Both the position numbers and the translations under genes were made by a program. Positions 1 through 8,216 of a stretch of 64,000 nt of DNA are shown here, piece by piece. The stretch comes from an uncultured Lachnospiraceae bacterium. GTDB lineage: Bacteria; Bacillota; Clostridia; Lachnospirales; Lachnospiraceae. The DNA lies in assembly GCA_902793995.1 (NCBI GenBank), contig CADBFP010000007.1:1-64000 (forward strand). The letters run 5' to 3'. The notes beneath the pieces are model-generated. The model was not told where the DNA came from. It saw only the letters and a program-made list of their open reading frames with translations, and ran no database searches. The stretch's first letter is position 1. Every line of letters begins with the position of its first letter.

Positions 1-878
1 TCTTTCCAATCCGGGAGCGGAGTGAAACCCGCTTCCACCAGCTTGGATTTATCAAGACGAGAGTTAAACGGACGCGCTGCCACAGAGAGTCCGTATTCGG
101 CAGTTGAAACGGGAACCACAGTAGTGGTGAGCCCGTATTGCTTATAAAACTCACAGCAGAAATCGTACCAGGAGATATAACCGCCTTCGTTAGTAGCATG
201 ATAGTAACCGTACTTCTCAGTCTCTATCATATCCACCAGAAGCCGCGCCAGATCCAGCGTATACGTGGGCGTTCCGATCTGATCGTTCACCACCCGAATG
301 GTATCATGCGTCTTACCTACATTGATCATCGTTTTGATAAAGTTTTTACCGTTGAGGCCAAACACCCAGGCAATGCGGACAATGAAAAACCTGTCCAGAA
401 TGGAGCTAACCGCAAGCTCACCATCCAGTTTGCTCTGACCGTAGACATTCAACGGCGCATAACACTTATCGTCTGGCTCCCAGGGGCGCTCACCCTGACC
501 ATCGAACACGTAGTCTGTGGAAAGGTACAGCATCTTGGCGTCAATTGAACGAGCTGCTTCAGCTATATACTGTGTTCCCAGTGCATTGATGGCATGCACC
601 TTTTCTTTATTGGTGGGATCTTCCGCGCCATCCACGTTTGTCCATGCAGCACAATGAATGATCGCGTCTGGTTTGATTTCTTCTATGGTTCGATCGACCG
701 CATCCTTACCCGTAATATCCAGCTGAACATATGGCGCACTCACAACTGCGCTACTATCCTGAATTCCTGCATAAGTGGCCTGTATATCAGACCCTACAGC
801 TTCATGTCCGCGAACGGCCAGATTATTGACCACATCGTGCCCGAGCTGTCCTCCAACTCCTGTTACAAATACCTTCAA
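1..878 (-). CDS. rmlD: dTDP-4-dehydrorhamnose reductase, second copy (cut by window edge)
   Basis: NADPH-dependent reductase for the last step of dTDP-L-rhamnose synthesis. The reading frame is open to the window edge, so the C-terminus lies outside. Visible features are the Rossmann motif GVGGQLG near the N-terminus, STDYVFDG, and the catalytic YxxxK in NVYGQSK. I place the start at a TTG (876-878) because AAAGGAG lies about 8 nt upstream. An in-frame upstream extension to a TTG at 1001 is annotated separately. The first and last parts are almost identical to the rmlD at 11574-12488, while the middle (around SAPYVQLDITGKDAV to EAARSIDAKM) is clearly diverged, so the pair looks mosaic. It lies just downstream of a broken rmlB and may be a leftover or recombination partner of the functional rml operon. 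Confidence 0.85.
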   Translation of the reverse strand, partial: MKVFVTGVGGQLGHDVVNNLAVRGHEAVGSDIQATYAGIQDSSAVVSAPYVQLDITGKDAVDRTIEEIKPDAIIHCAAWTNVDGAEDPTNKEKVHAINALGTQYIAEAARSIDAKMLYLSTDYVFDGQGERPWEPDDKCYAPLNVYGQSKLDGELAVSSILDRFFIVRIAWVFGLNGKNFIKTMINVGKTHDTIRVVNDQIGTPTYTLDLARLLVDMIETEKYGYYHATNEGGYISWYDFCCEFYKQYGLTTTVVPVSTAEYGLSVAARPFNSRLDKSKLVEAGFTPLPDWK

Positions 879-1001
879 ATCATCTGCTCCTTTATAACTC
901 TGACCACTACCGCTGCAAATCTCGGCATGTCCACGCTTCAATAGCTCCTTGACAACATCATGCCCGAGTTGTCCATTCACACCAGTTACAAAGACTTTCA
1001 A
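879..1001 (-). repeat. Partial 5' duplication of rmlD fused in frame
   Basis: These 41 codons, TTG-initiated at 999-1001, encode MKVFVTGVNGQLGHDVV and more, a second version of the RmlD N-terminus. They run in frame into the real gene start at 878. The copy's own ribosome-binding site is poor, whereas the internal TTG has a good one. The same arrangement sits in front of the other rmlD at 12489-12611, so the partial duplication predates or was copied with the gene duplication. A protein made from the outer start would carry two tandem nucleotide-binding beta-alpha units. Confidence 0.7.
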
Positions 1002-1057
1002 ACCCTCGTGCCGTTATTGGCTCCTATTATCTCTGTGTATATCCGCACAGTGGAGTT

Positions 1058-2122
1058 TTAACGATTCTTGTACATCTCAGCATAGTACTGCTGATATGCA
1101 CCGCTCGTCACTCTCTCCATCCATTCCTGATTTGCAAGATACCAGTCGATGGTCTTCACAATGCCAACCTCAAAGGTCGTCTCCGGATACCAGCCCAGAT
1201 CCGCCTTGATCTTGGAGGGATCGATACCATAGCGCCGGTCATGGCCAAGACGATCTTCTACATGCTTGATGAGCCCTTCATTGATCTCTGGATCGTGGAG
1301 CCGCTCCGACAGTTGAGCAATGATCGTCTTCACGATGAAGATATTCGGCCTCTCATTGTGCCCGCCAATGTTGTAGACCTCACCGACCTTGCCGCCAGTC
1401 GCTACCATATCAATTGCTTTACAGTGATCTTCCACATAGAGCCAGTCACGGATCTGCATACCATCACCGTAGACCGGGAGTTGCTTATGGTTCTTGGCAT
1501 TGTTTATCATCAAGAGGATGAGCTTTTCCGGGAACTGAAACTGGCCGTAGTTGTTGCTACAGCACGTGATGTTCACAGGCATCCCATAGGTATCGTGGAA
1601 AGCCTTCACAAAGTGATCCGCGGATGCCTTGGAGGAAGAATACGGGGAATGTGGATTAATCGGCGTGGTTTCTGTGAAGAAACCCTCTGCTCCCAGCGCA
1701 CCATAGACCTCATCTGTGCTCACCTGTACATACTTCTTCCCAGTTTTCCAAGTCTTCTGGCCGGCATCGTACCAGGCTTCTTTCGCCCTCTGGAGCACGT
1801 TCACCGTGCCCATCACATTGGTGGTCACGAAGATCTCCGGGTTTGCGATGGAACGATCAACGTGGGACTCTGCCGCAAAGTTGATGATGTAGTCGGGATC
1901 GTAATCTGCAATGAGCTTTGCGACGAGGTCTTTATCACAGATATTTCCGTGTACAAAGATGTGTCTGGGGTCATCCTCCAAATCTTTCAGGTTTTCCAAG
2001 TTACCGGCATAGGTGAGAGCATCAAGGTTGATGATCTTGATGTCAGTTTAGCGGTTAAGCATGTAGTGAACGAAGGTCGTTCCGATGAAACCCGCACAGC
2101 CAGTTACTAAGTAGGTGGTCAT
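1058..2122 (-). pseudogene. rmlB: dTDP-glucose 4,6-dehydratase, copy with an early nonsense codon
   Basis: An RmlB homologue of the short-chain dehydrogenase family. From the ATG at 2120-2122 (AAAGGA 8-10 nt upstream) it reads MTTYLVTGCAGFIGTTFVHY, then hits TAA at codon 25 (2048-2050). The same frame continues as a complete RmlB body (DALTYAGNLENL, STDEVYG, catalytic YSSSK) to 1058. Only a TTG at 1997-1999 could restart, which would lack the NAD-binding loop. The body also has unusual changes at conserved places, such as CCSNNYGQFQFPEKLILL where the intact copy has RCSNNYGPYHFPEKLIPL, as expected for a decaying gene. The protein is much less similar to the intact RmlB at 12684-13706 than the two RmlDs are to each other. 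Confidence 0.85.
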
Positions 2123-2206
2123 AGTTGTTTTCCTTTCTGTGGTTTATTGATTTCTGTGGTAGTTGCCACAGAGAGGGGTGTTGTCGTTTTTCTTTCTTTG
2201 CATTTC

Positions 2207-2563
2207 TTATACCGACAAGAAAAACTTTTCTCCTGACATGCTCGACCAGCCAAGCTGATCAACTGGTTTAACATAAGGAACATGCCTTACGCTCTTTAAC
2301 GGCCTTACGTGTTTGACACTTTTTACTGGCCTTATATGCTTGATAGGTTTAATCGGGCCGCCATAGGCATTCTCAGTAAAAAACACGCACAGACCTCTGT
2401 TATCACGTATCCATCCGTTGTTTATAGTTCCAAGCTGTCGCCCGCTGAAGCCATAAACCATGTTCCCGTAGAAATATGCTACAGGTGTTCCATTAAACAG
2501 GTATATAGTTTCTCCGTCATCGGAATAGGCAACCGCTCTTCCCGAATAGTCATATAGTGTCAT
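2207..2563 (-). CDS. Small beta-flower-like protein with basic repeats
   Basis: A 118-residue protein. The N-terminal ~65 residues (YDYSGRAVAYSDDGETIYLF, then GTPVAYFYGN and FSGRQLGTINNGW) alternate short beta strands with G/D/N turns and resemble the 4-fold beta flower domain. The C-terminal part is a series of K-P/V-[KR]-[HS]-[VI] units (KPIKHIRPVKSVKHVRPLKS) that should be strongly basic. No signal peptide or membrane segment is visible. It starts with AAGGAAA close upstream and lies only 9 bp after the HEPN gene, so the two are probably co-translated. Function is unknown; the basic tail suggests nucleic acid or surface binding, which is inference. Confidence 0.6.
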   Translation of the reverse strand: MTLYDYSGRAVAYSDDGETIYLFNGTPVAYFYGNMVYGFSGRQLGTINNGWIRDNRGLCVFFTENAYGGPIKPIKHIRPVKSVKHVRPLKSVRHVPYVKPVDQLGWSSMSGEKFFLSV

Positions 2564-2572
2564 ATCGTTTCC

Positions 2573-4297
2573 TTAAGCAAGCATTTTCCGGACATCATCC
2601 AGCGCAAATGCATCACTCTTCTTCCATTCCTTTTCGATATTCTCCAAATACACCTGCGCATCTATCAGAACATTCGAGATAGACCCGAGAGTGTTTTCTT
2701 GTGTGAGTCGATCCATTATTTCCAGAATGATTTCATCAACATAGCTGTGTAGATGCTCTACTAGTGCTTTCAGGTTATCATCTGTATCTCCAGAATGGAT
2801 GATTGAGTTTCTCACCCGATACAGTCTCTGAATGTGCCAAGTTAATCGCTGCGCATATCGATTCAGCTCAGTTACATACTTTTTCTTGTCTTTAAATACA
2901 TCTTCATATAATTGACTGATTCTGCTCCGAATAAGCGGATGTTGAGATAATGCCTGATACATTTCCTTACGCTTATCTTCATGTTCAGGAAGAATCAGCA
3001 GACAGGCTATTTTGAATTCCTCGCTTCCGGTAAGATTCAGACTGCTGATAATTCTGTTGTATTCAGCAGAATCCACATTGGCTTTGATGTAATCATGGAG
3101 TTCTTCAACAACTCGGTTAACGTAGTTCCGTTTCAAGACCGGAACTATAGACCGAAGGATTTCTTTAATCTTTGAGTCCGTATGGTCATACACTCCGATG
3201 ATTTCTACAATCGACCACAGATTCAAAAACGCATTCTTTGCATCCTGGCTTTCTATGGCCGTGTTATGTGTTTCGATTATCTTGTGGATAACGAAGAAAT
3301 CATTACCAGCAGCATTCTCTAACAGCTGACTGATTATCCTTTCGGAATTATTCCCAAGCGTTCTATCATCATAGTCTTTTGAAACTGCATAGTGATCTGG
3401 CTTTAACGGCGGGAATTCCACCACGTCATCCGGGTCTTTTACCAATGCGGTATCCCAGCACCAATCCTCATCTCGATTCCCTAAGAATTTGTAAAACCGC
3501 ATGAAAATATTGAATGCATTATATGCTCTGATGGCAGCACCATTGGGATCCAATGCGCTACAACGCAAGTTTACGCAAATATACTTATTATGGTCGAATC
3601 TCAGTTTTTCCGAGAAATTGTCTTTGTCAAAAGATATTCCAAGCCGCGACTCAAGTATTGTTTTGAATTTCAGTACTCGCTTATCTACAGCAAAGTAAAC
3701 AGTATAATCTATATCGGAGCCATCGAAATGGTTAATAAACCGTTCAAGGCACGCTTCGTCACATATCTCCTGATCCTTAAAGAACTGTTTACAATACCTG
3801 TAGATGTGTACAGGCTGATATCCAAGACCAATTATCATCGGAACGTATGATCGTAATGCTTTTTCAATTTTCTTCTTGTCCTTTGGCTTCTGTATTGTAT
3901 TCTTCAGGGTCTCCGCTGCCCATACTGGATAAGCACCCATGATATGATACAGGTAGTACATCATTTTTCGCTGCTCAGGAAGTGAGTTTCCTTTCAGCTT
4001 GCTGATATATTGCTGGATTTCAGAACTTGAAATTTGATCCTTTATCACAATATCTGAGCTGAACGTGTCAATAAACTCTTCCAGGATGTTGGAAAGGTGA
4101 GAGCCATCAATCGTTCCCTCTTTGACAAGATCGTAAACCCTGAGATATTCCGTACAGAGAAGGAAGGAATTAAACACAGGAACTTTATAGAGATGAGACG
4201 TATAGTTCATAAGCATCTCTTCTATACGTTGGGCACAGTAGAGCAAGCCGTCATGCTCATATCCGTCCTTCCATTGTCCTGTGATTTCAAATCTCAT
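2573..4297 (-). CDS. Large protein with C-terminal HEPN-like domain
   Basis: About 574 residues, mostly helical, no membrane segments. Near residue 500 is RVRNSIIHSGD, which fits the HEPN R-x4-H active-site motif in the form seen in ApeA-like HEPN proteins (RNxxxHxG). The preceding ~150 residues (LWSIVEIIGVY to RRLTWHIQRLYRV as broken helices) fit the same domain. The N-terminal 330 residues are not recognised. The second ATG (4297) has GAGGA at better spacing than the first (4303). HEPN domains are RNases in many abortive infection and toxin systems. With the adjoining small beta-flower gene this could be a defence or toxin pair, but the sequence alone does not establish it. Confidence 0.6.
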   Translation of the reverse strand: MRFEITGQWKDGYEHDGLLYCAQRIEEMLMNYTSHLYKVPVFNSFLLCTEYLRVYDLVKEGTIDGSHLSNILEEFIDTFSSDIVIKDQISSSEIQQYISKLKGNSLPEQRKMMYYLYHIMGAYPVWAAETLKNTIQKPKDKKKIEKALRSYVPMIIGLGYQPVHIYRYCKQFFKDQEICDEACLERFINHFDGSDIDYTVYFAVDKRVLKFKTILESRLGISFDKDNFSEKLRFDHNKYICVNLRCSALDPNGAAIRAYNAFNIFMRFYKFLGNRDEDWCWDTALVKDPDDVVEFPPLKPDHYAVSKDYDDRTLGNNSERIISQLLENAAGNDFFVIHKIIETHNTAIESQDAKNAFLNLWSIVEIIGVYDHTDSKIKEILRSIVPVLKRNYVNRVVEELHDYIKANVDSAEYNRIISSLNLTGSEEFKIACLLILPEHEDKRKEMYQALSQHPLIRSRISQLYEDVFKDKKKYVTELNRYAQRLTWHIQRLYRVRNSIIHSGDTDDNLKALVEHLHSYVDEIILEIMDRLTQENTLGSISNVLIDAQVYLENIEKEWKKSDAFALDDVRKMLA

Positions 4298-4410
4298 TTT
4301 CATTCCTCGTCTGTGGTAATGTGTTTTCTCGCCCCACCGGAACCGCGTGTAAAGTTATTCAGGGTTGTAGGTGATAAAGAATCAGTGACTTTCTTTCTAA
4401 AAGCCTTTCA

Positions 4411-5031
4411 CTATTTGTATCGGTCTACTATCATTTCCTCCGGATAGTAAATCTTATCGTCTGCTATCAGCTTTGCCACTCCATCCTTTGCTTCAACAAT
4501 ATTCACGCTACAATTGTATGGAACATGACCGTGCCAGAAATCAGCAGAATCCTCATAGAGAAAGTTGAGCATCGCTCTTAATGCACATCCATGGGTAGCA
4601 ATCAAATAAGTTTTCTCATCATTCCTCTGTATCAGTTTCCTCAGGAACTCTTGTGTCCTTGCCATCACCATCTGAACATTCTCGCCATCCGGAAACCGCG
4701 GGCACTGAAACGGATCCGGAAAGAACAGCTTGACTTCAGGGGCATTTGTGCTGATTCTTTCATAGGAACCAAAGTTTATTTCCTTTATTCGTTCATCTAT
4801 CTCGATCTGTACATCCCTATTGGCGGACTCTCGTAGAATAATCTCTGCTGTCTCTTTTGCTCTCCTCAATGGGCTCGATAGGCAGCAATCGATTTTAATG
4901 CCCGTCATCTGCTGCCCTGTGATCTCCGCAAGTCGAATGCCATTTTCATTCAATGGATCGTCGCTCCATCCTTGAAGATATCCATCTACATTTGCCCTTG
5001 TCTCGCCATGACGGACTATATAAATCTGCAA
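4411..5031 (-). CDS. Histidine phosphatase family protein
   Basis: A 206-residue member of the phosphoglycerate-mutase-like phosphatases. The RHG motif is at the N-terminus (IYIVRHGETRANVDGYLQG), followed by LSSPLRRAKETAEI, the acidic INFGSYE segment and the second histidine in LIATHGCALRAML. These are the residues that carry and protonate the phosphohistidine. The start is a TTG (5029-5031) preceded by AGGGAG. The substrate cannot be deduced; cytosolic sugar phosphate phosphatases of this type are common. It sits between unrelated gene fragments, so the context gives no pathway. Confidence 0.85.
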   Translation of the reverse strand: MQIYIVRHGETRANVDGYLQGWSDDPLNENGIRLAEITGQQMTGIKIDCCLSSPLRRAKETAEIILRESANRDVQIEIDERIKEINFGSYERISTNAPEVKLFFPDPFQCPRFPDGENVQMVMARTQEFLRKLIQRNDEKTYLIATHGCALRAMLNFLYEDSADFWHGHVPYNCSVNIVEAKDGVAKLIADDKIYYPEEMIVDRYK

Positions 5032-5049
5032 TTATTCTTCTCCCTATCA

Positions 5050-5241
5050 CTAACCCCTATAGCAAATAGCAGCCTTTAATTGATGAACTTTTTCTTCTCC
5101 TATCAGTTGTCTTACAACTTCAAAGGCGAAATCGAATGTAGCTCCAAGTCCCTGACCAGTGATGATATTCCCATCTACAGTAACGCTTGCATTCGTAAGA
5201 ATTGCTCCATGCATCTGATTCTCATAATCAGGATGGCATGT
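5050..5241 (-). pseudogene. C-terminal remnant of a DJ-1/PfpI family protein
   Basis: Reading frame of 63 codons with no start, opening just after a TGA (5242-5244) and ending at TAG (5050-5052). It begins TCHPDYENQ, then VDGNIITGQGLGATFDFAFE and a helical end VVRQLIGEEKV. This is the characteristic C-terminal third of DJ-1/ThiJ/PfpI proteins (TCYPGFE, DGNLITSxGPGTAxDFAL). The N-terminal two thirds, with the nucleophilic cysteine, are missing and replaced by the HTH gene fragment on its upstream side. It is non-functional debris from a deletion or insertion. Confidence 0.75.
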
Positions 5242-5261
5242 TCAGACTCCGATCGTCTATA

Positions 5262-5819
5262 TCAACAACCCAATCTATATCTTCTTCCTCCCGCGCCGCC
5301 TGGAGCCGAAACACAGTATTTAAAGAGAGCACCAGGCGCTGACCCACGCCCCGATGTGGTGAAAGGATACCCGTCGAAGAAGCAAACAGCACGCCAGAGG
5401 TTGACGCTGGAGGGATCATCCTTCAGAACTACCAGTGCCGCTTTCCGTGCTCTGTAGATAGCTGTTCGGTCTGCCGCAGCCGAAACATCCAATCCATAGA
5501 CGCCTTTGGAGTATGGGAGCAGCGAATTAATAGTGGATATGGAGAGGTTCATTTTCTCAGCCACAACGGACATCTTCTGGCTCTCTGCCAGGAGCTTCTG
5601 TATTTGTGCCGTCTCCGAATATCTCATGTCTCCCGTGGTGATGAGGATCTTCCTCACCTTGATCCTGGAGATGCCGAACTCCTCTGCCAGCAGTTCCTGC
5701 TTTTTCTTTCCGTCCCGGCCTTGCTCTCCTTCACCTGGAGCGTTATAAGATTCGGAAATGGATTGGTAGAAGGAAGAGATTATTTCTTCTGGATTTTCAT
5801 ATTTTGGTTGCCTTCCCAT
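5262..5819 (-). CDS. Helix-turn-helix protein, probably truncated at the C-terminus
   Basis: 185 residues. Residues ~40-65 (LLAEEFGISRIKVRKILIT) are a helix-turn-helix, and a second HTH-like stretch follows around LLAESQKMSVVAEKMNLS. The later part (DPSSVNLWRAVCFFDGYPF, then TTSGRGSAPGALFKY) resembles a conserved uncharacterised clostridial DNA-binding family. The frame ends abruptly at SAPGGAGGRRYRLGC next to the DJ-1 fragment, so a downstream domain has probably been lost. GGGGAG precedes the ATG at a good distance. Role unknown; a transcriptional regulator is the simplest reading. Confidence 0.55.
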   Translation of the reverse strand: MGRQPKYENPEEIISSFYQSISESYNAPGEGEQGRDGKKKQELLAEEFGISRIKVRKILITTGDMRYSETAQIQKLLAESQKMSVVAEKMNLSISTINSLLPYSKGVYGLDVSAAADRTAIYRARKAALVVLKDDPSSVNLWRAVCFFDGYPFTTSGRGSAPGALFKYCVSAPGGAGGRRYRLGC

Positions 5820-5884
5820 ACGCTACACTCCCCTTCTTTGCAATTCTACCACAATAAACATCACAAAACAACATAGCTCTGAGA

Positions 5885-5916
5885 AGAAAAGGCCGGAAGT
5901 TGCCCTCCGGCTCTTT
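5885..5916 (-). terminator. Rho-independent terminator after the choline transporter gene
   Basis: On the minus strand the transcript reads AAAGAGCCGGA, an 8-nt loop, TCCGGCC and then TTTTC. The GC core stem pairs 5892-5897 with 5906-5911. It lies 9-40 nt after the BCCT stop codon and should end the lic-type unit. Confidence 0.7.
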
Positions 5917-5924
5917 CCCAGTAC

Positions 5925-7472
5925 TCAATCCTTATCGAGGCCTTTCTCAACCCTATACTTCTTTGCATCCTTAAAGAAGCTCCAGATCATCAAGATCATA
6001 ATGATACCAATGGGGAATGCACTGATGATGCTTACACTCTGAATATTGTTCATACTGCTCTCCGAGAAAACCAGCGCAATCGGAAGAACTATAAGCAGCA
6101 GACACCAGAGCAGGGTGATTGCCATGTGCGGCTTCTCATTCTCGCCAAGTTTCTTATAGCTGTAGCAAGCCGCAGTGTAAGCGATGGAATCAAAGCTGGT
6201 CGCGTAGAAAGCGATCATGCAGACCATAGTGAGGATCAGAATGAATGTGCTTGCCGGCATGGTTTTAATTATGTTAATGATCAACGAGTACAGATCACCG
6301 CTCTCATTGTACATAGCGATGAAGTCAGCCGCCTCCTTTGTCTGAAGACCAAGCCCGTGGTTACCAAGGATAATAAATGAACTGATAGTACTTCCAACTC
6401 CGAAGACATAACCGCCAAGGATGGTCTGTTTGATAGTACGGCCACGACTAATATTACCGATGAAGAACGGCGCGGCAATGCACCATACCATCCAGTAAGC
6501 CCAGTAATAAATCGTCCAATCCTGCGGGAAGTTATTAGTCCGAACAGGATCCATATATGTGGAAAGGCCGATGAAGTTCTGCACCATCTTTCCCAGGGAC
6601 TGCACACCATCCTCTATGATAAACCGCCCCTGACCGCCAAAAAGCAGAACAATTATCTGAAGGCCGAAGAACAAGTAAATGCAGAGTTTCGCCAGGAAAC
6701 TGATGCCCTTAAAGCCATGGAGTACAGCATAGGTGTATACGGCACAGGTAATCAGCAGAATAATGATAGTAACTGCAGTACGGGAGATATGAATTCCAAA
6801 CAGAGTAACAATAATCTCGGCCATCAGAGGCGTGGCTACAGAGAATGTTGTTGCGGTACCAGCAAGTAGAGCAAACAACGCAAAAAGGTCAATGACACGT
6901 CCAAGCAAACCGTGGGCATTTTTCTCTCCGATGACAGGAAGACATGCTTCAGAGTAGCGTTGCTTCTCTCTTTTCCGGCAGTGCAGCATAAAACCAAACG
7001 CTACGGCGAGCACAAGGTAGAACGCCCATGGAATAAAACTCCAATGGAACAGTGGGAAAACGCCTGCCCATTCTGTAATGCTACCACCCATTTCGGCCAG
7101 ATGTGGATTTGTTGCGTACATAGTCCACTCAGCGAAACTGTAGAACAGGATGTCTGCTGCAAGGCCACAGGTGAACATCATGGAACCCCAAGTGAAGAAG
7201 TTGTATTTCGGCTTCTCATTCTGCTCACCAAGGACGATATCGCCGTACTTGGAAAATGAAAGGAAAATGGATACGATCAGAACACCAAGACCAATAATAA
7301 TATAATAGGCTCCCAGCGTATCACCGAAGAAGAATCGTACCTGAGATATTACGCCATTTGCTTGGTCTGGGAAAATGAAAAGATAAACGGCCAGCGCCAT
7401 TATCAGGATGAATGGTACTAGTGTTATCATCCAGTCGATTCTGCTCTTGTCTGCTGTCTTATTATTACTCAT
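5925..7472 (-). CDS. BCCT family (betaine/carnitine/choline) transporter
   Basis: A 515-residue membrane protein with about 12 hydrophobic segments. BCCT hallmarks are FHWSFIPWAFYLVLAVAFG, the tryptophan-rich IYYWAYWMVWCIAAPFF and the following ISRGRTIKQTILGG. The family imports quaternary ammonium compounds using proton or sodium gradients. Its stop-to-start distance from the upstream LicC gene is a few bases, and GGAGG precedes the ATG at 7470-7472. Because it is the last gene of a unit with choline kinase-like and choline-phosphate cytidylyltransferase-like enzymes, choline is the most likely substrate. It would take the place that LicB has in Haemophilus and pneumococcus. Confidence 0.9.
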   Translation of the reverse strand: MSNNKTADKSRIDWMITLVPFILIMALAVYLFIFPDQANGVISQVRFFFGDTLGAYYIIIGLGVLIVSIFLSFSKYGDIVLGEQNEKPKYNFFTWGSMMFTCGLAADILFYSFAEWTMYATNPHLAEMGGSITEWAGVFPLFHWSFIPWAFYLVLAVAFGFMLHCRKREKQRYSEACLPVIGEKNAHGLLGRVIDLFALFALLAGTATTFSVATPLMAEIIVTLFGIHISRTAVTIIILLITCAVYTYAVLHGFKGISFLAKLCIYLFFGLQIIVLLFGGQGRFIIEDGVQSLGKMVQNFIGLSTYMDPVRTNNFPQDWTIYYWAYWMVWCIAAPFFIGNISRGRTIKQTILGGYVFGVGSTISSFIILGNHGLGLQTKEAADFIAMYNESGDLYSLIINIIKTMPASTFILILTMVCMIAFYATSFDSIAYTAACYSYKKLGENEKPHMAITLLWCLLLIVLPIALVFSESSMNNIQSVSIISAFPIGIIMILMIWSFFKDAKKYRVEKGLDKD

Positions 7473-7476
7473 CAAT

Positions 7477-8202
7477 TCATTCCTCCGCTTTCTCCTGCTT
7501 TTGCAGGTAAATGTTGTATGATGGATCTATTGCCACAAGTTCATCCAGTCCATCTATCTCAATGATATCTTCCTTATGCATTTCCTGGACGCCCAGCTTG
7601 TAATCCTTGAAATGGCAGAACATTGCAACGTCATCCCAGTAGATTTGCCGGTTGCCACGATCAAACTCATACTCCAGATGCTTCCTTAATCTCTCTCCGT
7701 CTTCTGCTGTCCAGCGAGATATTGAATACAGCTGCCATCCGCGAGATCCTCCAGTTCTGGAGCAACTCCTCACCACTCCATCCTTTACGTCCATCAACCA
7801 CTCATTTGTCTCACCCTCGCACCAAACAGCATTGTAACCGGACAGAGTGAAGGTTGGGTCGAGAATTAAAGGATTGTAGATGATCTGATCCCCATCCAGG
7901 ATAATGCATTCACCAAGATGTTCACGAGCCACATAAAGGGAGCTGATATTATTGCATGTATCATAGTATGGGTTCTCTATAATCGTGATTCCAGCTCTAC
8001 CTTCACCCCATTCGAAGAACTGTTCCTTCAGATGACCAACAACCACATAAATCTCATTGATTCCATTTTGCTTCAGCCCATCTACGACTGTGTCGATCAT
8101 CCTTACGCCATTCACCTTTACCAACGGTTTCGGGGTTTTGAAGGTCAGTGGCTGCATCCGCTTACCTATCCCAGCTGCCATGATTATGGCGCGTTTTACC
8201 AT
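7477..8202 (-). CDS. licC: LicC-like choline-phosphate cytidylyltransferase
   Basis: About 241 residues of nucleotidyltransferase fold. The N-terminus carries the NTP-binding loop MAAGIGKRMQPLTFKTPKPL, followed by ENPYYDTCNNISSLY and the metal-binding LDGDQIIYNP. These match the LicC family, which makes CDP-choline from CTP and phosphocholine. The ATG at 8200-8202 follows GAGGAAA; an upstream GTG (8220) overlaps the stop of the preceding gene. It is translationally coupled to the kinase fusion upstream and the BCCT gene downstream. Substrate assignment rests on family and context; phosphoethanolamine or another small alcohol phosphate is not excluded. Confidence 0.8.
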   Translation of the reverse strand: MVKRAIIMAAGIGKRMQPLTFKTPKPLVKVNGVRMIDTVVDGLKQNGINEIYVVVGHLKEQFFEWGEGRAGITIIENPYYDTCNNISSLYVAREHLGECIILDGDQIIYNPLILDPTFTLSGYNAVWCEGETNEWLMDVKDGVVRSCSRTGGSRGWQLYSISRWTAEDGERLRKHLEYEFDRGNRQIYWDDVAMFCHFKDYKLGVQEMHKEDIIEIDGLDELVAIDPSYNIYLQKQEKAEE

Positions 8203-8216
8203 ATGTGTTTCCTCTG

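Noticed and set aside
138..2110. Several plus-strand frames of 86-289 codons opposite the first rmlD/rmlB
   Set aside because: They are antisense shadows; the minus strand reads as RmlD and RmlB with all catalytic motifs, and the plus frames match nothing recognisable.
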